Below, in pieces: positions 53,046 through 61,944 of a stretch of DNA of 64,000 nucleotides. The first letter of the stretch is position 1. Each line of letters starts with the position of its first letter. The translations under genes and the position numbers were made by a program. The notes beneath the pieces were generated by a model. The model saw only the letters and a program-made list of their open reading frames with translations. It did not search any database and was not told the origin of the DNA. Source of the DNA: CAWJFJ01 sp963800065 (GTDB lineage: Bacteria; Actinomycetota; Acidimicrobiia; Acidimicrobiales; UBA8190); NCBI GenBank assembly GCA_963800065.1, contig CAWCZO010000008.1:186001-250000 (forward strand), read 5' to 3'.

Positions 53046-53471
53046 ATGTTGCGGCTCCCCGCACTCCTCTACACGGAGATCGTCGGCCACTGCCTGAGCG
53101 GACTGCCCGACGAGGCGTGCGGGTTGCTGGGAGGCGATCCGGCCACCGGAGCGGTGGCCCGGTGCTACCCGACCCGCAATCTGGCCGCCTCGGCCAAGCT
53201 CTACGAGGTCGACCCCGGGCAGCACCTGCGCGCCGACCGCGACGCCGAGGCCAACGGGATGGCCATCATCGGGGTGTTCCACTCCCACACCCACACCGAC
53301 GCCTACCCGTCGCCCACCGACGTGGCCCAGGCGCCCGATCCCGGCTGGCACTACGTCCTCGTCTCGCTGCGCGACAGCCACCCCATGCTGCGGTCCTACC
53401 GGATCGTCGGCGGCCGGATCGACGAGGAGCCGGTGATCGTGGGAGCGGGACCCCGAGAACGGGCCCGGTAG
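53046..53471 (+). CDS. mec: M67 (JAMM/MPN+) metallopeptidase, Mec-like
   Basis: 141 aa. The zinc motif HSHTHTDAYPSPTD is the JAMM H-x-H-x7-S-x2-D, with a glutamate upstream in LPDEACGLLGG. It is followed by the ubiquitin-like CysO gene and cysM, the same order as mec–cysO–cysM of mycobacteria, where Mec hydrolyses the CysO–cysteine adduct to release cysteine. It may also trim the CysO C-terminus here. Confidence 0.9.
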   Translation: MLRLPALLYTEIVGHCLSGLPDEACGLLGGDPATGAVARCYPTRNLAASAKLYEVDPGQHLRADRDAEANGMAIIGVFHSHTHTDAYPSPTDVAQAPDPGWHYVLVSLRDSHPMLRSYRIVGGRIDEEPVIVGAGPRERAR

Positions 53472-53481
53472 GCTCGGGACC

Positions 53482-53766
53482 GTGTCCGTCGACGTCCGCC
53501 TCCCCACCGTCCTGCGCCCGCACGCCGGTGGCCAGTCCACGGTGACCGCCACCGGTGACACCATCGGCGAGGTCCTGGTCGACCTGGTCCGGAGCTATCC
53601 GGGAATGGCCGGGCAGGTCCTGACCGAGGACGGGACGCTGCACCGGTTCGTGAACGTCTACGTCGACGACGACGACGTCCGGTACCTGGAGCAGCTGGCC
53701 ACCAAGGTCCCCGACGGCGCCACGGTGTCCATCCTGCCCGCCGTGGCCGGTGGCTGCGGGCGCTGA
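53482..53766 (+). CDS. cysO: CysO-like MoaD/ThiS family sulfur-carrier protein
   Basis: 94 aa from a GTG. Ubiquitin-like fold: VDVRLPTVLRPHAGGQSTVT, TIGEVLVDLVRSYPGMAGQV, FVNVYVDDDDVRYLEQLATK, ATVSILPAVAGG. The active diglycine is followed by three more residues, CGR, before the stop, so the carrier must be cut before it can form a thiocarboxylate. Sits between its protease and its synthase. Confidence 0.92.
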   Translation: MSVDVRLPTVLRPHAGGQSTVTATGDTIGEVLVDLVRSYPGMAGQVLTEDGTLHRFVNVYVDDDDVRYLEQLATKVPDGATVSILPAVAGGCGR

Positions 53767-53775
53767 GGCGCCGAG

Positions 53776-54723
53776 GTGGTCCGTGTCGGCAGTCCCCTCG
53801 AGCTGATCGGGAACACACCGCTCGTCGAGGTGAGCGCCCTCAGTCCGAACGACTCCGTCCGGATCCTGGTGAAGCTCGAGGGCCAGAACCCCGGCGGATC
53901 GGTGAAGGACAGGATCGCCCTCTCGATGGTGGAGGACGCCGAGAAGGAGGGTCTGCTCACCCCGGGGGCCACCCTCATCGAGCCCTCCTCGGGGAACACC
54001 GGGATCGGGCTGGCCCTGGTGGCCCGGTTGAAGGGCTACCACCTGAAGGTGGTCCTCCCCTCCAACGTCTCGATCGAACGCCGGCAGCTCCTGGCCGTGT
54101 GGGGGGCCGAGATCATCGAGTCCCCGGGGTCGGAGGGTTCCAACGGGGCCGTCCGGATGGCCGAGCGGATCCACGCCGAGCACCCGGAATGGGTCTTTCT
54201 CTACCAGTACGGCAACCGGGCCAACCCCCGGGCCCACTACGAGGGGACCGGACCCGAGATCTGGCGGGACTGTCCCGAGATCACGCACTTCGTGGCCGGG
54301 CTGGGGACGTCGGGGACGCTGCTCGGGGTGGGCCGCTATCTGAAGGAGAAGAACCCGGCCATCGCCGTCTGGGCCGTCGAGCCGCCGGCCGGGGAGATGG
54401 TGGACGGCCTGCGGAACCTCGACGACGGGTACATCCCGCCCATCTTCACCGAGCTCGGCGGCCGGGAGCTGCTCGACCGGAAGACCATCGTCGACGCCGA
54501 GCAGTCGATCGTCTGGACCCGCCGGCTGGCCGAGGTCGGGGTCTTCGCCGGGATCTCGACCGGGGCCGCCCTGGCCGGGGCGGCCAAGTGCGCCGGGGCC
54601 ATCGAGGCCGGGGTGATCGTGGTGGTCTCGGCCGACGGGGGATGGAAGTACCTGTCCACCGGGGCCTGGACCGACGAGATCGCCGTGGTGGCCGAGCGGG
54701 CCCGGAGCACGATCTACTTCTGA
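53776..54723 (+). CDS. cysM: cysteine synthase CysM, CysO-dependent (O-phosphoserine type)
   Basis: 315 aa, GTG start. PLP fold type II: LIGNTPLVEVSALSPND, PLP lysine in NPGGSVKDRIALSM, SSGNTGIGLALVARLKGY, phosphate loop GLGTSGTLLGVGRYLKEK, and GVFAGISTGAALAGAAK. IERRQLLAVWGAEII and the ending SADGGWKYLSTGAWTDE match the mycobacterial CysM that condenses O-phosphoserine with CysO thiocarboxylate. Ten bases after cysO; one transcription unit. Confidence 0.93.
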   Translation: MVRVGSPLELIGNTPLVEVSALSPNDSVRILVKLEGQNPGGSVKDRIALSMVEDAEKEGLLTPGATLIEPSSGNTGIGLALVARLKGYHLKVVLPSNVSIERRQLLAVWGAEIIESPGSEGSNGAVRMAERIHAEHPEWVFLYQYGNRANPRAHYEGTGPEIWRDCPEITHFVAGLGTSGTLLGVGRYLKEKNPAIAVWAVEPPAGEMVDGLRNLDDGYIPPIFTELGGRELLDRKTIVDAEQSIVWTRRLAEVGVFAGISTGAALAGAAKCAGAIEAGVIVVVSADGGWKYLSTGAWTDEIAVVAERARSTIYF

Positions 54724-54750
54724 TGCCGGCTCCCGTCTGATGCCGGTCTG

Positions 54751-55059
54751 ATGCCGGCCCGACGCCGGAAGGCCACCGTGAAGGCGCTGCCCGACCATCT
54801 GACGCGGACCGACTCGTGGAACGGGCTGCGCCCGGGGGACCCCGTCGAGATCGAGGGCCCGCCCGGGCGCGGGGCCACCTGGACGTTCCGGGCCCATGTG
54901 GCCAACGCCCACAACGGCGCCGAATCGGTCGAGGTCCTGGGCGGGCGTCCGGGCGAGCACCGGGTGCGCTCGTTCCTCCCCGACCAGGTGTTCCCGGCCG
55001 GGGCCCGCCGGACGGGGAAGCCCTCGCTGGCCGACGCGCCCCAGCTCCCCCTGGGCTGA
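54751..55059 (+). CDS. hypothetical protein, 102 aa
   Basis: MPARRRKATVKALPDHLTRT; a GTG at VKALPDHL is a possible later start. Small beta barrel-like pattern GDPVEIEGPPGRGATWTFRA, HVANAHNGAESVEVLGGRPG, HRVRSFLPDQVFP. It looks like a compact SH3-like nucleic-acid or protein-binding module frequent in actinobacteria; function unknown. Three TGATGCCGG repeats precede it. Confidence 0.65.
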   Translation: MPARRRKATVKALPDHLTRTDSWNGLRPGDPVEIEGPPGRGATWTFRAHVANAHNGAESVEVLGGRPGEHRVRSFLPDQVFPAGARRTGKPSLADAPQLPLG

Positions 55060-55076
55060 GACGTAGCCTCGGGAGC

Positions 55077-55913
55077 GTGGAGGACAGCCGGCTGTCGGTG
55101 GACGACCGTCCCATCGGGATGTTCGACAGCGGGTTCGGGGGCCTGAGCGTGGCCCGGGCCCTCATCGACCTGGCCCCCGCCGAGCACCTGGTCTACGTGG
55201 GCGACACCGGTCGCTACCCCTACGGGCCCCGGCCCCTGGCCGAGGTCCGCGCCTACGCCGCCCAGATCGGGCGCTGGCTGGTGGAGGAGCACGACGTGAA
55301 GCTGGTGGTGGTGGCCTGCAACACCGCCGCCGCCGCCGGTCTCGACGCCCTGCGCCGGCTCCTCCCCGTCCCCGTCGTCGGGGTCATCGAGCCCGGGGTG
55401 CGGTCGTTGGCCATGGCCACCCGGAACCGGAAGGTGGGGGTGATCGGGACGGTGGGGACGATCTCGTCGGGCGCCTACCAGCGCGCCATCAAGGCGCTCT
55501 CCGTCCCCCTCCAGCTCAGCTGTGCCGCCTGCCCGGGGTTCGTCGAGTTCGTCGAACGGGGGGACACCCGTTCGGACCAGGTCGTGGTGTTGGCCGAGCG
55601 CCTGTTGGCCCCGGTGCGCGAGGCCGGCGTCGACGCCCTTCTCCTGGGCTGCACCCACTATCCCTTCCTGGCCCGGACCATCGCCGACGCCGTGGGGCGC
55701 GGCGTGGTCCTCGTCTCGTCGGCCGACGAGACGGCCTTCGACGTGGCCGCCACCCTGGCCGCCGGTCGGATCGGACGCCAGAGCGGCGATCCGGGGGTGG
55801 CCCGGTTCTTCTCGTCGGGGGACGTGGCCTGGTTCGGCGACGTCGGGAGCCGGCTGTTCGGCGCCGGCCTCGGCGACGTCGGCGCCGTCTCCTGGGACGC
55901 GCCCGAGTGCTGA
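55077..55913 (+). CDS. murI: glutamate racemase
   Basis: 278 aa, GTG start. FDSGFGGLSVARAL at the N-terminus, YVGDTGRYPYGPRP, the first catalytic cysteine in VVACNTAAAAGLD, and the second in LLLGCTHYPFLA. Makes D-glutamate for peptidoglycan. The stop overlaps the next gene by 7 bp. Confidence 0.96.
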   Translation: MEDSRLSVDDRPIGMFDSGFGGLSVARALIDLAPAEHLVYVGDTGRYPYGPRPLAEVRAYAAQIGRWLVEEHDVKLVVVACNTAAAAGLDALRRLLPVPVVGVIEPGVRSLAMATRNRKVGVIGTVGTISSGAYQRAIKALSVPLQLSCAACPGFVEFVERGDTRSDQVVVLAERLLAPVREAGVDALLLGCTHYPFLARTIADAVGRGVVLVSSADETAFDVAATLAAGRIGRQSGDPGVARFFSSGDVAWFGDVGSRLFGAGLGDVGAVSWDAPEC

Positions 55914-56638
55914 CCCTCACGGTCCTCGGCTGCGACGGGAGCCACGCCGGCGCCGGCGGGGCGGCCAGCGGGTACCTGGTGCGGTCGTGGACCTCGGGGA
56001 CCACCGTCTGGCTCGACGCCGGACCGGGGACCTTCGCCAACCTCCAACGCTTCTGCGATCCCTCCTCCCTCGACGCCATCGTCCTGTCCCACGAGCACGG
56101 CGACCACTGCGGCGACGTGGCCGGCTTCGTGTCGGCGGCCCATTCCACCCTGCGCTGGGAGCGCGATCCCGTCCCCGTCCTGGCCCCACCGGGCGTGCGG
56201 GAGAAGATGGGGAAGGAGGCCGAGGGGATCCTCGACTGGCAGACGGTGGGCGACGGTGAGGGGAGATCCGTCGGTGGGTTGCGGCTGACCTTCTCGCAAA
56301 CCGATCACGGACCCGTGACCCTGGCCGTCCGTCTCGAAGGCGACGGGACCGCCCTCGGCTACTCTGCCGATTCCGGGCCGGGATGGGCGCTGGGCGCCCT
56401 CGGATCCGGTCTCGAGCTCGCTTTGTGCGAGGCCACCTACACGAAGGACCACGAAGGGACGTTGCGGCACATGAGCGCCAGACAGGCCGGATCGACAGCC
56501 AGGGCGGCCAAGGCGCGCCGGTTGGTGGTGACCCACCGGTGGCCCACCGTGGCCGCCGAGGCCGTCCGCGCCGAGGCGGCCGACGCCTTTCGTGGTCCGG
56601 TGGCCCAGGCCGCCGTGGGCCGGGGCTACTCGCTGTGA
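55907..56638 (+). CDS. MBL-fold metallohydrolase (RNase Z-like)
   Basis: 243 aa, GTG start inside the murI end. Metal motif IVLSHEHGDHCGDV (HxHxDH), later GYSADSGPGWALGALG with the bridging aspartate, and the last histidine in LVVTHRWPT. Between are FSQTDHGPVTLAVRLEG and CEATYTKDHEGTLRHMSARQ. In actinobacteria this gene regularly lies between murI and rph; a role in RNA or nucleotide processing is possible but unproven. Confidence 0.88.
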   Translation: MLTLTVLGCDGSHAGAGGAASGYLVRSWTSGTTVWLDAGPGTFANLQRFCDPSSLDAIVLSHEHGDHCGDVAGFVSAAHSTLRWERDPVPVLAPPGVREKMGKEAEGILDWQTVGDGEGRSVGGLRLTFSQTDHGPVTLAVRLEGDGTALGYSADSGPGWALGALGSGLELALCEATYTKDHEGTLRHMSARQAGSTARAAKARRLVVTHRWPTVAAEAVRAEAADAFRGPVAQAAVGRGYSL

Positions 56639-57390
56639 GCGCCGCCGACCCCCGGACCCGCCGCAAGGACGGACGCGGGGTCGAGGACCTCCGGCCCGTC
56701 GGTTTCGTCCGCGACTTCACCGAGTTCGCCCCGGGATCGGTCCTCGTCTCCATGGGGAAGACCAAGGTCCTGTGCACGGCCTCGGTGGAGGAGCGGGTCC
56801 CGCCGTGGATGCGCGGGAGCGGGAAGGGGTGGGTCACCGCCGAGTACTCGCTGCTGCCCGGATCATCGGCCGAGCGGATCGGGCGGGAGGCGGCCAAGGG
56901 GAAGCAGTCGGGCCGGACCCAGGAGATCCAGCGCCTGATCGGCCGGTCGCTGCGGGCCGTGACCGACGTGGTGGCCATGGGCGAGCTCCAGGTGACGGTG
57001 GACTGTGACGTCCTCCAGGCCGACGGGGGCACCCGGACGGCCTCGATCTGCGGCGCCTACGTGGCCCTCCACGACTGCTTCAGCCGGCTCATCCAGAAGG
57101 GTCAACTCTCGGCCCAGCCCCTGGGCGACGCCTGCGCGGCGGTGTCGGTGGGGATCGTCGACGCCGCCTGCCTCCTCGACCTCGACTACTCCGAGGACTC
57201 GCGCGCCGAGGTGGACATGAACGTGGTGATGACCGGATCGGGACGCTTCATCGAGGTCCAGGGGACGGCCGAGGGGATGCCCTTCTCCCGTGGCGAGCTC
57301 GACGAGCTCCTGGCCCTGGCCGAGCACGGGATCGCCACCCTCCTCGACGAGCAGGCCGCCGTCCTGGCCGAGGCCCCCGCCCCCCGATGA
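56635..57390 (+). CDS. rph: ribonuclease PH
   Basis: 251 aa from a GTG overlapping the previous stop (GTGA). Phosphorolytic core: FVRDFTEFAPGSVLVSMGKT, VPPWMRGSGKGWVTAEYSLL, GRTQEIQRLIGRSLRAV, TVDCDVLQADGGTRTASICG, and VDMNVVMTGSGRFIEVQGTA. Trims tRNA 3' ends. Forms an operon with rdgB by an ATGA overlap. Confidence 0.96.
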   Translation: MSAADPRTRRKDGRGVEDLRPVGFVRDFTEFAPGSVLVSMGKTKVLCTASVEERVPPWMRGSGKGWVTAEYSLLPGSSAERIGREAAKGKQSGRTQEIQRLIGRSLRAVTDVVAMGELQVTVDCDVLQADGGTRTASICGAYVALHDCFSRLIQKGQLSAQPLGDACAAVSVGIVDAACLLDLDYSEDSRAEVDMNVVMTGSGRFIEVQGTAEGMPFSRGELDELLALAEHGIATLLDEQAAVLAEAPAPR

Positions 57391-57998
57391 CGGGGCGGCT
57401 GTCCTTCGTCCTGGCCACCGCCAACCCCGACAAGGCCCGGGAGATCGTGGCCATCGTCTACGGCGTGGCCGGCGACACCGTCGAGCTGCGGCCCCGGCCC
57501 GCCGACGTCCCCGACGTGGAGGAGACGGGCGACACCCTGGAGGAGAACGCCCGGTTGAAGGCCCGGGGCCTCGTCGAGGCCACCGGCCTGGCTGCCATCG
57601 CCGACGACACCGGACTGGAGGTCGACGCCCTCGGTGGTGCCCCCGGCGTGTACTCGGCCCGCTTCGCCGGCCCCGAGGCCCGCTACGCCGACAACGTGGC
57701 CAAGCTCCTGGTCGAGATGGACTCCGTCCTCGTCACCGGTGACGTCGGGCGCCGAGCCCGCTTCCGGACCGTGGCCATCGCCTGCTTTCCCGACGGGCGC
57801 GAGCTGGTGGCCGACGGTGTGGTCGAAGGCGTCATCGCCACCGACGGCCGGGGGACGGGAGGCTTCGGGTACGACCCCGTCTTCGTCCCCGATGGCGGCG
57901 ACGGGCGGACCTACGCCGAGATGAGCCTGGCCGAGAAGAGCGTGCTCTCGCACCGGGGGAAGGCGTTTCGCGCCCTCGCCGCCGGGCTGTTGGCCTGA
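57387..57998 (+). CDS. rdgB: XTP/dITP pyrophosphatase (RdgB/HAM1)
   Basis: 203 aa. FVLATANPDKAREI, EETGDTLEENARLKAR, IADDTGLEVDALGGAPGVYS, GFGYDPVFVPDGGDGRTYAE and KSVLSHRGKAFRAL are the family blocks in order. Removes deaminated purine nucleotides. Last gene of the murI–MBL–rph–rdgB operon. Confidence 0.96.
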   Translation: MTGRLSFVLATANPDKAREIVAIVYGVAGDTVELRPRPADVPDVEETGDTLEENARLKARGLVEATGLAAIADDTGLEVDALGGAPGVYSARFAGPEARYADNVAKLLVEMDSVLVTGDVGRRARFRTVAIACFPDGRELVADGVVEGVIATDGRGTGGFGYDPVFVPDGGDGRTYAEMSLAEKSVLSHRGKAFRALAAGLLA

Positions 57999-58008
57999 TC
58001 CTCCCCGC

Positions 58009-58866
58009 TCAGCGCAGGCGCCAGTCCACCCGCTGACCGGAGGCGAACCGGGCCTGGCCCTCGGCCAGGGCACCGGGGTCGTTGCCCAGCCCGACGAAGG
58101 CCCAGCCGAGGCCCAGGGCCTGGGCCCGTGACAGCTCGCGTCCGGCCCACAGGGCCCGGAGCGTCCCCTGGACGGCGATGGGGTGGGAACGGGCGATGAC
58201 CCCGGCCGCCCAGCCGGCGCGCTCTTTGAGCTCGGGGCCGGGGACGACCTCGGTGACGAGCCCGATCTGCAGGGCGCGCTGGGCGCTCATCCGCTCCTCG
58301 CTGCCCAGGAGGGTCAGCCGGACGAGGTCGCCGAAGGGCATCCGGCCCGTCATCTGGAGCGGCTCGAAGGAGGCGGCCATGTTGAAGGTGAGATGGGGAT
58401 CGAAGAAGGTGGCGTGGTCGGCGGCGATCATGAAGTCGACCTCGCCCAGCATGTAGAAGGCACCCCCGCAGGCGATCCCGTTCACCGCCGCGATGACCGG
58501 CTTCCAGAGGTCGTTGGACTTCGGGCCCAGGTTGTCGCCGGGGTCGTCGAACATGAAGGGGGTCGTCCCCGACCCGATCCGGACCGAGTCGTCCCCGATC
58601 TCGGGCCCCGACCGGGCGCCGCTGCGGCCCGACCGCGGCCCCTCGGCCAGGGCTTCGGAGCGGTCGATGCCGGTGCAGAAGGCCTTGTCCCCGGCCCCGG
58701 TGAGGACGACCACGCGGACGTCGTCGTGGCGCCGGAGCCACCGCCAGAGGTCGCGGAGCTCCCGCTGCATGGTCGTGTTGAAGGAGTTGAGGACGTCGGG
58801 GCGGTTGAGGGTGACCCAGGCCACGCCGTCGGACTCCTCGTAGGCGAGCGTCTCGAAGTCGGGCAT
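58009..58866 (-). CDS. enoyl-CoA hydratase/isomerase family protein
   Basis: 285 aa from the ATG at 58866. AWVTLNRPDVLNSFNTTMQR, AFCTGIDRSEAL (oxyanion hole 1) and VNGIACGGAFYMLGEVDFMI (oxyanion hole 2). A 30-residue insertion (GPRSGRSGARSGPEIGDDSV) is longer than usual. The helix that carries catalytic acids reads DPHLTFNMAASFEPLQMTGR, so the chemistry may be unusual. Divergent from the MaoC gene, with about 90 bases between. Confidence 0.88.
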   Translation of the reverse strand: MPDFETLAYEESDGVAWVTLNRPDVLNSFNTTMQRELRDLWRWLRRHDDVRVVVLTGAGDKAFCTGIDRSEALAEGPRSGRSGARSGPEIGDDSVRIGSGTTPFMFDDPGDNLGPKSNDLWKPVIAAVNGIACGGAFYMLGEVDFMIAADHATFFDPHLTFNMAASFEPLQMTGRMPFGDLVRLTLLGSEERMSAQRALQIGLVTEVVPGPELKERAGWAAGVIARSHPIAVQGTLRALWAGRELSRAQALGLGWAFVGLGNDPGALAEGQARFASGQRVDWRLR

Positions 58867-58957
58867 CGGCGGCGACGGTAGCAGGACCCGGTGTTTCGCC
58901 CCGAAACGCCGGCCCCCGCTACGGTGTCTGGCTGACCGGAGCGGGGAGGGAGCGACG

Positions 58958-59455
58958 ATGTCCGAGGACGACCTGAAGAAGCTGATCGGGAAGCCGATGA
59001 GCAAGTCGACCGTGGTCGTCGAGCGCGGCCCCGTCTCCAACTTCGCCGTCGCCGTCGGCGACCGCAACCCCGTCTACCGCGATCCCCGGGCGGCCCGGGA
59101 GGCCGGCTTCGAGGCCATCCCCGCCCCTCCCACGTGGCCCTTCGTGATGCAGTCGTGGGGCGAGTTCGCCGAGCTCCAGCCGGGGGACAAGCCCAAGGCC
59201 AACGCCATGGCCGACGTCATCGGGCCCCTGATGGCCGGCGGCGGCCTCATCCTCCACGGCGAGCAGGAGTTCACCTACCACCGCCCCGTCTTCGTCGGCG
59301 ACGTCCTCGAGGGGGAGGGGAAGGTGGTCGACGCCTACGCCAAAGAGTCCAAGGGCCGGACCATGACCTTCATCGTCACCGAGACGGTCTGGAAGGACGC
59401 CAACACGGGCGAGCCCGTCGTCAGCTCGAAGTTCAATCTCATCCACCGGGGATGA
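58958..59455 (+). CDS. MaoC-like (FAS1-type) dehydratase, hotdog fold
   Basis: 165 aa. The single hotdog domain has the N-terminal signature IGKPMSKSTVVVERGPVSNF, AVGDRNPVYRDPRAAREAGF, IPAPPTWPFVM, LHGEQEFTYHRPVFVGDVLE, close to HadA/HadC and FAS1-DH proteins. It likely hydrates or dehydrates enoyl-/3-hydroxyacyl thioesters. RBS GGGGAGGGAG. Confidence 0.88.
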   Translation: MSEDDLKKLIGKPMSKSTVVVERGPVSNFAVAVGDRNPVYRDPRAAREAGFEAIPAPPTWPFVMQSWGEFAELQPGDKPKANAMADVIGPLMAGGGLILHGEQEFTYHRPVFVGDVLEGEGKVVDAYAKESKGRTMTFIVTETVWKDANTGEPVVSSKFNLIHRG

Positions 59456-59477
59456 CCCCGGTGGGTTCCCCGACGGG

Positions 59478-60965
59478 TTGACCGGGGCGGGGCGCCCCTC
59501 GATCGTCGGCCCCGGCTACCGGCGGCTCACCGCCGGGATGGTCCTCGTCGTCTCCTTCATCGCCTTCGAGGCCATCGCCGTGGCCACCGTCCTCCCCGTC
59601 GTAGTCCGCCACCTGGGCGGGATCCGCCTCTACGGCTGGGCCTTCTCCGCCTTCATGCTGGCCCAGCTGGTGGGGATCGTGGTGGCCGGTCCCCTGGTCG
59701 ACCGCATCGGGATGCTCCGGCCCACCCTGGTGGCCGCCGCCCTCTTCTGCGCCGGCCTCCTCGTCGACGGGACGGCGCCCTCCATGGTGGTCCTCGTCGT
59801 CGGCCGCGTCGTCCAGGGCGTCGGGGCCGGCGTCCTCGTCGTCGCCCTGAACGTCCTCGTGGGCCGGGGGTACCCGCCGCCCCTGCGGCCCCGGGCCTAC
59901 GCCGCGATGTCCACCGCCTGGGTCATCCCCGGCGTGGTGGGCCCGGCCGTGGCCGGGCTGGTGGCCGAGGAGATCTCCTGGCGGCTGGTCTTCCTGGCCC
60001 TCGTCCCCGCCGTCGTGGTGGCCGCCGCCATCGCCCTGCCCGCCATCTCCCACGCCGACGCCTCCGGCGGCTCGATCCCCGGCGGCTCGATCCCCGGCGG
60101 CTCGATCCCCGGCGGGGGGAGGGGCTCCGCCGGCGGCGACCAGCGGCCCGGGATCGGCGTGGCCGTGGCCCTGGCCGGCGGGACCGCCCTCCTCATCGAG
60201 GCCCTGGCGGCCCGGCGGGCGGTGCTCTCGCCCGTCCTCGCCCTTCTCGGCCTCGGCCTGGTCGTCCCCGCCCTGCGGGCCGTCGTTCCGCGGCGCCGGC
60301 CGTCAGCGGGGCCGGGGCCCGACCACCGACAGCTGGGCACCATGGGGGTGGCGGCCCTGGTGAACCTGGGCTTCTTCTCGGCCGAGGCCTTCCTCCCCCT
60401 GTCGCTCACCTCGCTGCACCACCGCAGCGTGACCGAGGCCGGCGTCGTCCTGACCGTGGCGGCGCTCACCTGGACGGCCGGGTCCTGGATCCAGGCCCGC
60501 TACGTGGCCCGGTGGGGGCCGCGCCGGCTGTGCTCGACGGGACTAGCCCTGGTGGCCCTGGGCGTGTCCGGAGTGGGGACCCTCGACTGGTCGTCCACGC
60601 CGTGGTGGGTGGGATTCGTGGCCTGGGGGGTGGCCGGGGCCGGGATGGGCCTCTCCTACGCCACCACCACCCTGGTGGTCCTCTCGAGCGCCGGGGAGGG
60701 CCGCCAGGGGGGTCCCATCTCCGCCATGCAGGTCCTCGTCACCCTGGGGGTGGCCGTCGGTTCCGGTGTGGGCGGGGCGGCGCTGGCCCTCTCCATCGCC
60801 CTCGGCCACGGCCGGGCGCCGGGGCTGCGGGCCCTCGACGCCACCGCCGTGGTGGCCGTCCTGGTGGGCATGGCGCTCACCGTCACCGTCCCCCGGACCG
60901 TCCCGACGGCGGACCCGGCCGATCCGGAGCGGCCCGGCGGGACCATGGTAGAAACGGCGCCGTGA
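59478..60965 (+). CDS. MFS transporter (drug exporter type)
   Basis: 495 aa starting at a TTG. Motif A-like GPLVDRIGMLRPTLVAAALF between helices 2 and 3, motif C-like AWVIPGVVGPAVAGLVAEEI in helix 5. About 12–14 helices. A 15-bp unit repeated three times in frame (60066–60110) encodes GGSIP repeats in the central loop. Exporter of unknown substrate. Confidence 0.85.
   Translation: MTGAGRPSIVGPGYRRLTAGMVLVVSFIAFEAIAVATVLPVVVRHLGGIRLYGWAFSAFMLAQLVGIVVAGPLVDRIGMLRPTLVAAALFCAGLLVDGTAPSMVVLVVGRVVQGVGAGVLVVALNVLVGRGYPPPLRPRAYAAMSTAWVIPGVVGPAVAGLVAEEISWRLVFLALVPAVVVAAAIALPAISHADASGGSIPGGSIPGGSIPGGGRGSAGGDQRPGIGVAVALAGGTALLIEALAARRAVLSPVLALLGLGLVVPALRAVVPRRRPSAGPGPDHRQLGTMGVAALVNLGFFSAEAFLPLSLTSLHHRSVTEAGVVLTVAALTWTAGSWIQARYVARWGPRRLCSTGLALVALGVSGVGTLDWSSTPWWVGFVAWGVAGAGMGLSYATTTLVVLSSAGEGRQGGPISAMQVLVTLGVAVGSGVGGAALALSIALGHGRAPGLRALDATAVVAVLVGMALTVTVPRTVPTADPADPERPGGTMVETAP
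60066..60110 (+). repeat. 15-bp in-frame tandem repeat in the MFS gene
   Basis: Three exact copies of GGCGGCTCGATCCCC. Length changes by whole units would keep the frame and alter only the cytosolic loop. Confidence 0.85.
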
Positions 60966-61417
60966 AGACCTCCCTGCTCAACGGGGCACAATGGGCGGCC
61001 GTCCTCCGGATCGGGCTGGGGCTGTGGTGGCTCGAGAGCTTCCGTCACAAGAACCTGGAGGCCTGGATCAAGCGGCAGGCGGGGATCAACTGGGCCGCCG
61101 ACATCGCCGCCAAGCACAAATTCAAGGTCGTCGGGAAGGGCTTCGACGCCGTCGTCAAGCCCCGACCGAAGACGATGACCTGGATCATCTTGATGAGCGA
61201 GCTCTCGCTCGGCCTGGGGCTCACCCTCGGCTTCCTCACCCCGGTGGCCGCCTTCGCCAGCATCGCCCTCAACCTCCTCTACTTCGTCCTGATGATCCAC
61301 GACTGGGCCGAGCAGGGGCAGAACGCCATGATGATCCTGGCCGCCGTCGTCATCCTCGGTCTCCACGGATGGCAGGTCTGGTCGATCGACCACCTGGTCC
61401 ACATCTTCGGAGCCTGA
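60962..61417 (+). CDS. DoxX family membrane protein
   Basis: 151 aa from a GTG overlapping the MFS stop (GTGA). Four helices: LRIGLGLWWLESFRHK, MTWIILMSELSLGLGLTLGF, VAAFASIALNLLYFVLMIHD and NAMMILAAVVILGLHGW. Matches DoxX proteins, which in mycobacteria assemble with thiosulfate sulfurtransferase and superoxide dismutase; others are quinone-related. Confidence 0.85.
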   Translation: MKTSLLNGAQWAAVLRIGLGLWWLESFRHKNLEAWIKRQAGINWAADIAAKHKFKVVGKGFDAVVKPRPKTMTWIILMSELSLGLGLTLGFLTPVAAFASIALNLLYFVLMIHDWAEQGQNAMMILAAVVILGLHGWQVWSIDHLVHIFGA

Positions 61418-61442
61418 CGCCGGGGCTGATCGCGGTCGTCCC

Positions 61443-61817
61443 CTACGGCGCCGCCGTGGCCTGGAGGACGATCCCGTTGCCGTCGGGATCGTCGAAGGTG
61501 ACGAAGCGGCCCCAGGGGGCCTCCTCGATGGCGCCGGCGATGGCGACCCCCCGGGCGCGCAGCGTCTCGACGTCGGCCTCGAAGTCGTCGCTCTCGACCA
61601 CGATCCCCTTGGTCGAACCCGCCGGCATCGTCTCGAACCAGGTGACGAGCGTGACCGAGGTCTCGGCGCCGGGCGGCCGGACCTGGACCCACCGCCGGTC
61701 CGGCCCCATCGGGTCGTCCCGGACGAGCTCGAAGCCGAGGACGTCGACGTAGAACTCCCGGGCCCGGTCCTGATCGGTCACCGGGAGCGAGAAGAGCTGG
61801 ACCTTGGTCGTCGCCAT
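61443..61817 (-). CDS. VOC family protein (glyoxalase/bleomycin resistance-like)
   Basis: 124 aa with two βαβββ units: VQLFSLPVTDQDRAREFYVD ... WVQVRPPGAETSVTLVTWFE and GIVVESDDFEADVETLRARG ... GRFVTFDDPDGNGIVLQAT. The terminal Glu ligand position is occupied by V/L in this ending, so metal binding is uncertain. Confidence 0.92.
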   Translation of the reverse strand: MATTKVQLFSLPVTDQDRAREFYVDVLGFELVRDDPMGPDRRWVQVRPPGAETSVTLVTWFETMPAGSTKGIVVESDDFEADVETLRARGVAIAGAIEEAPWGRFVTFDDPDGNGIVLQATAAP

Positions 61818-61944
61818 GGCCCCACCCTAGGGAGGCCGACCTGTTGGCTCCAACGGTCCCGGGGGGCGTAACTTGTTCCAGTTTCGCCGGCCCACTCTCC
61901 GGCCCGGCTCACGACAGCTCGCGACAGACGGAAGGTGAACGGGA

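Noticed and set aside
53266..54960. Long minus-strand frame opposite cysO–cysM
   Set aside because: Antisense of strong genes, with low-complexity Gly/Pro/Asp composition and no domain.
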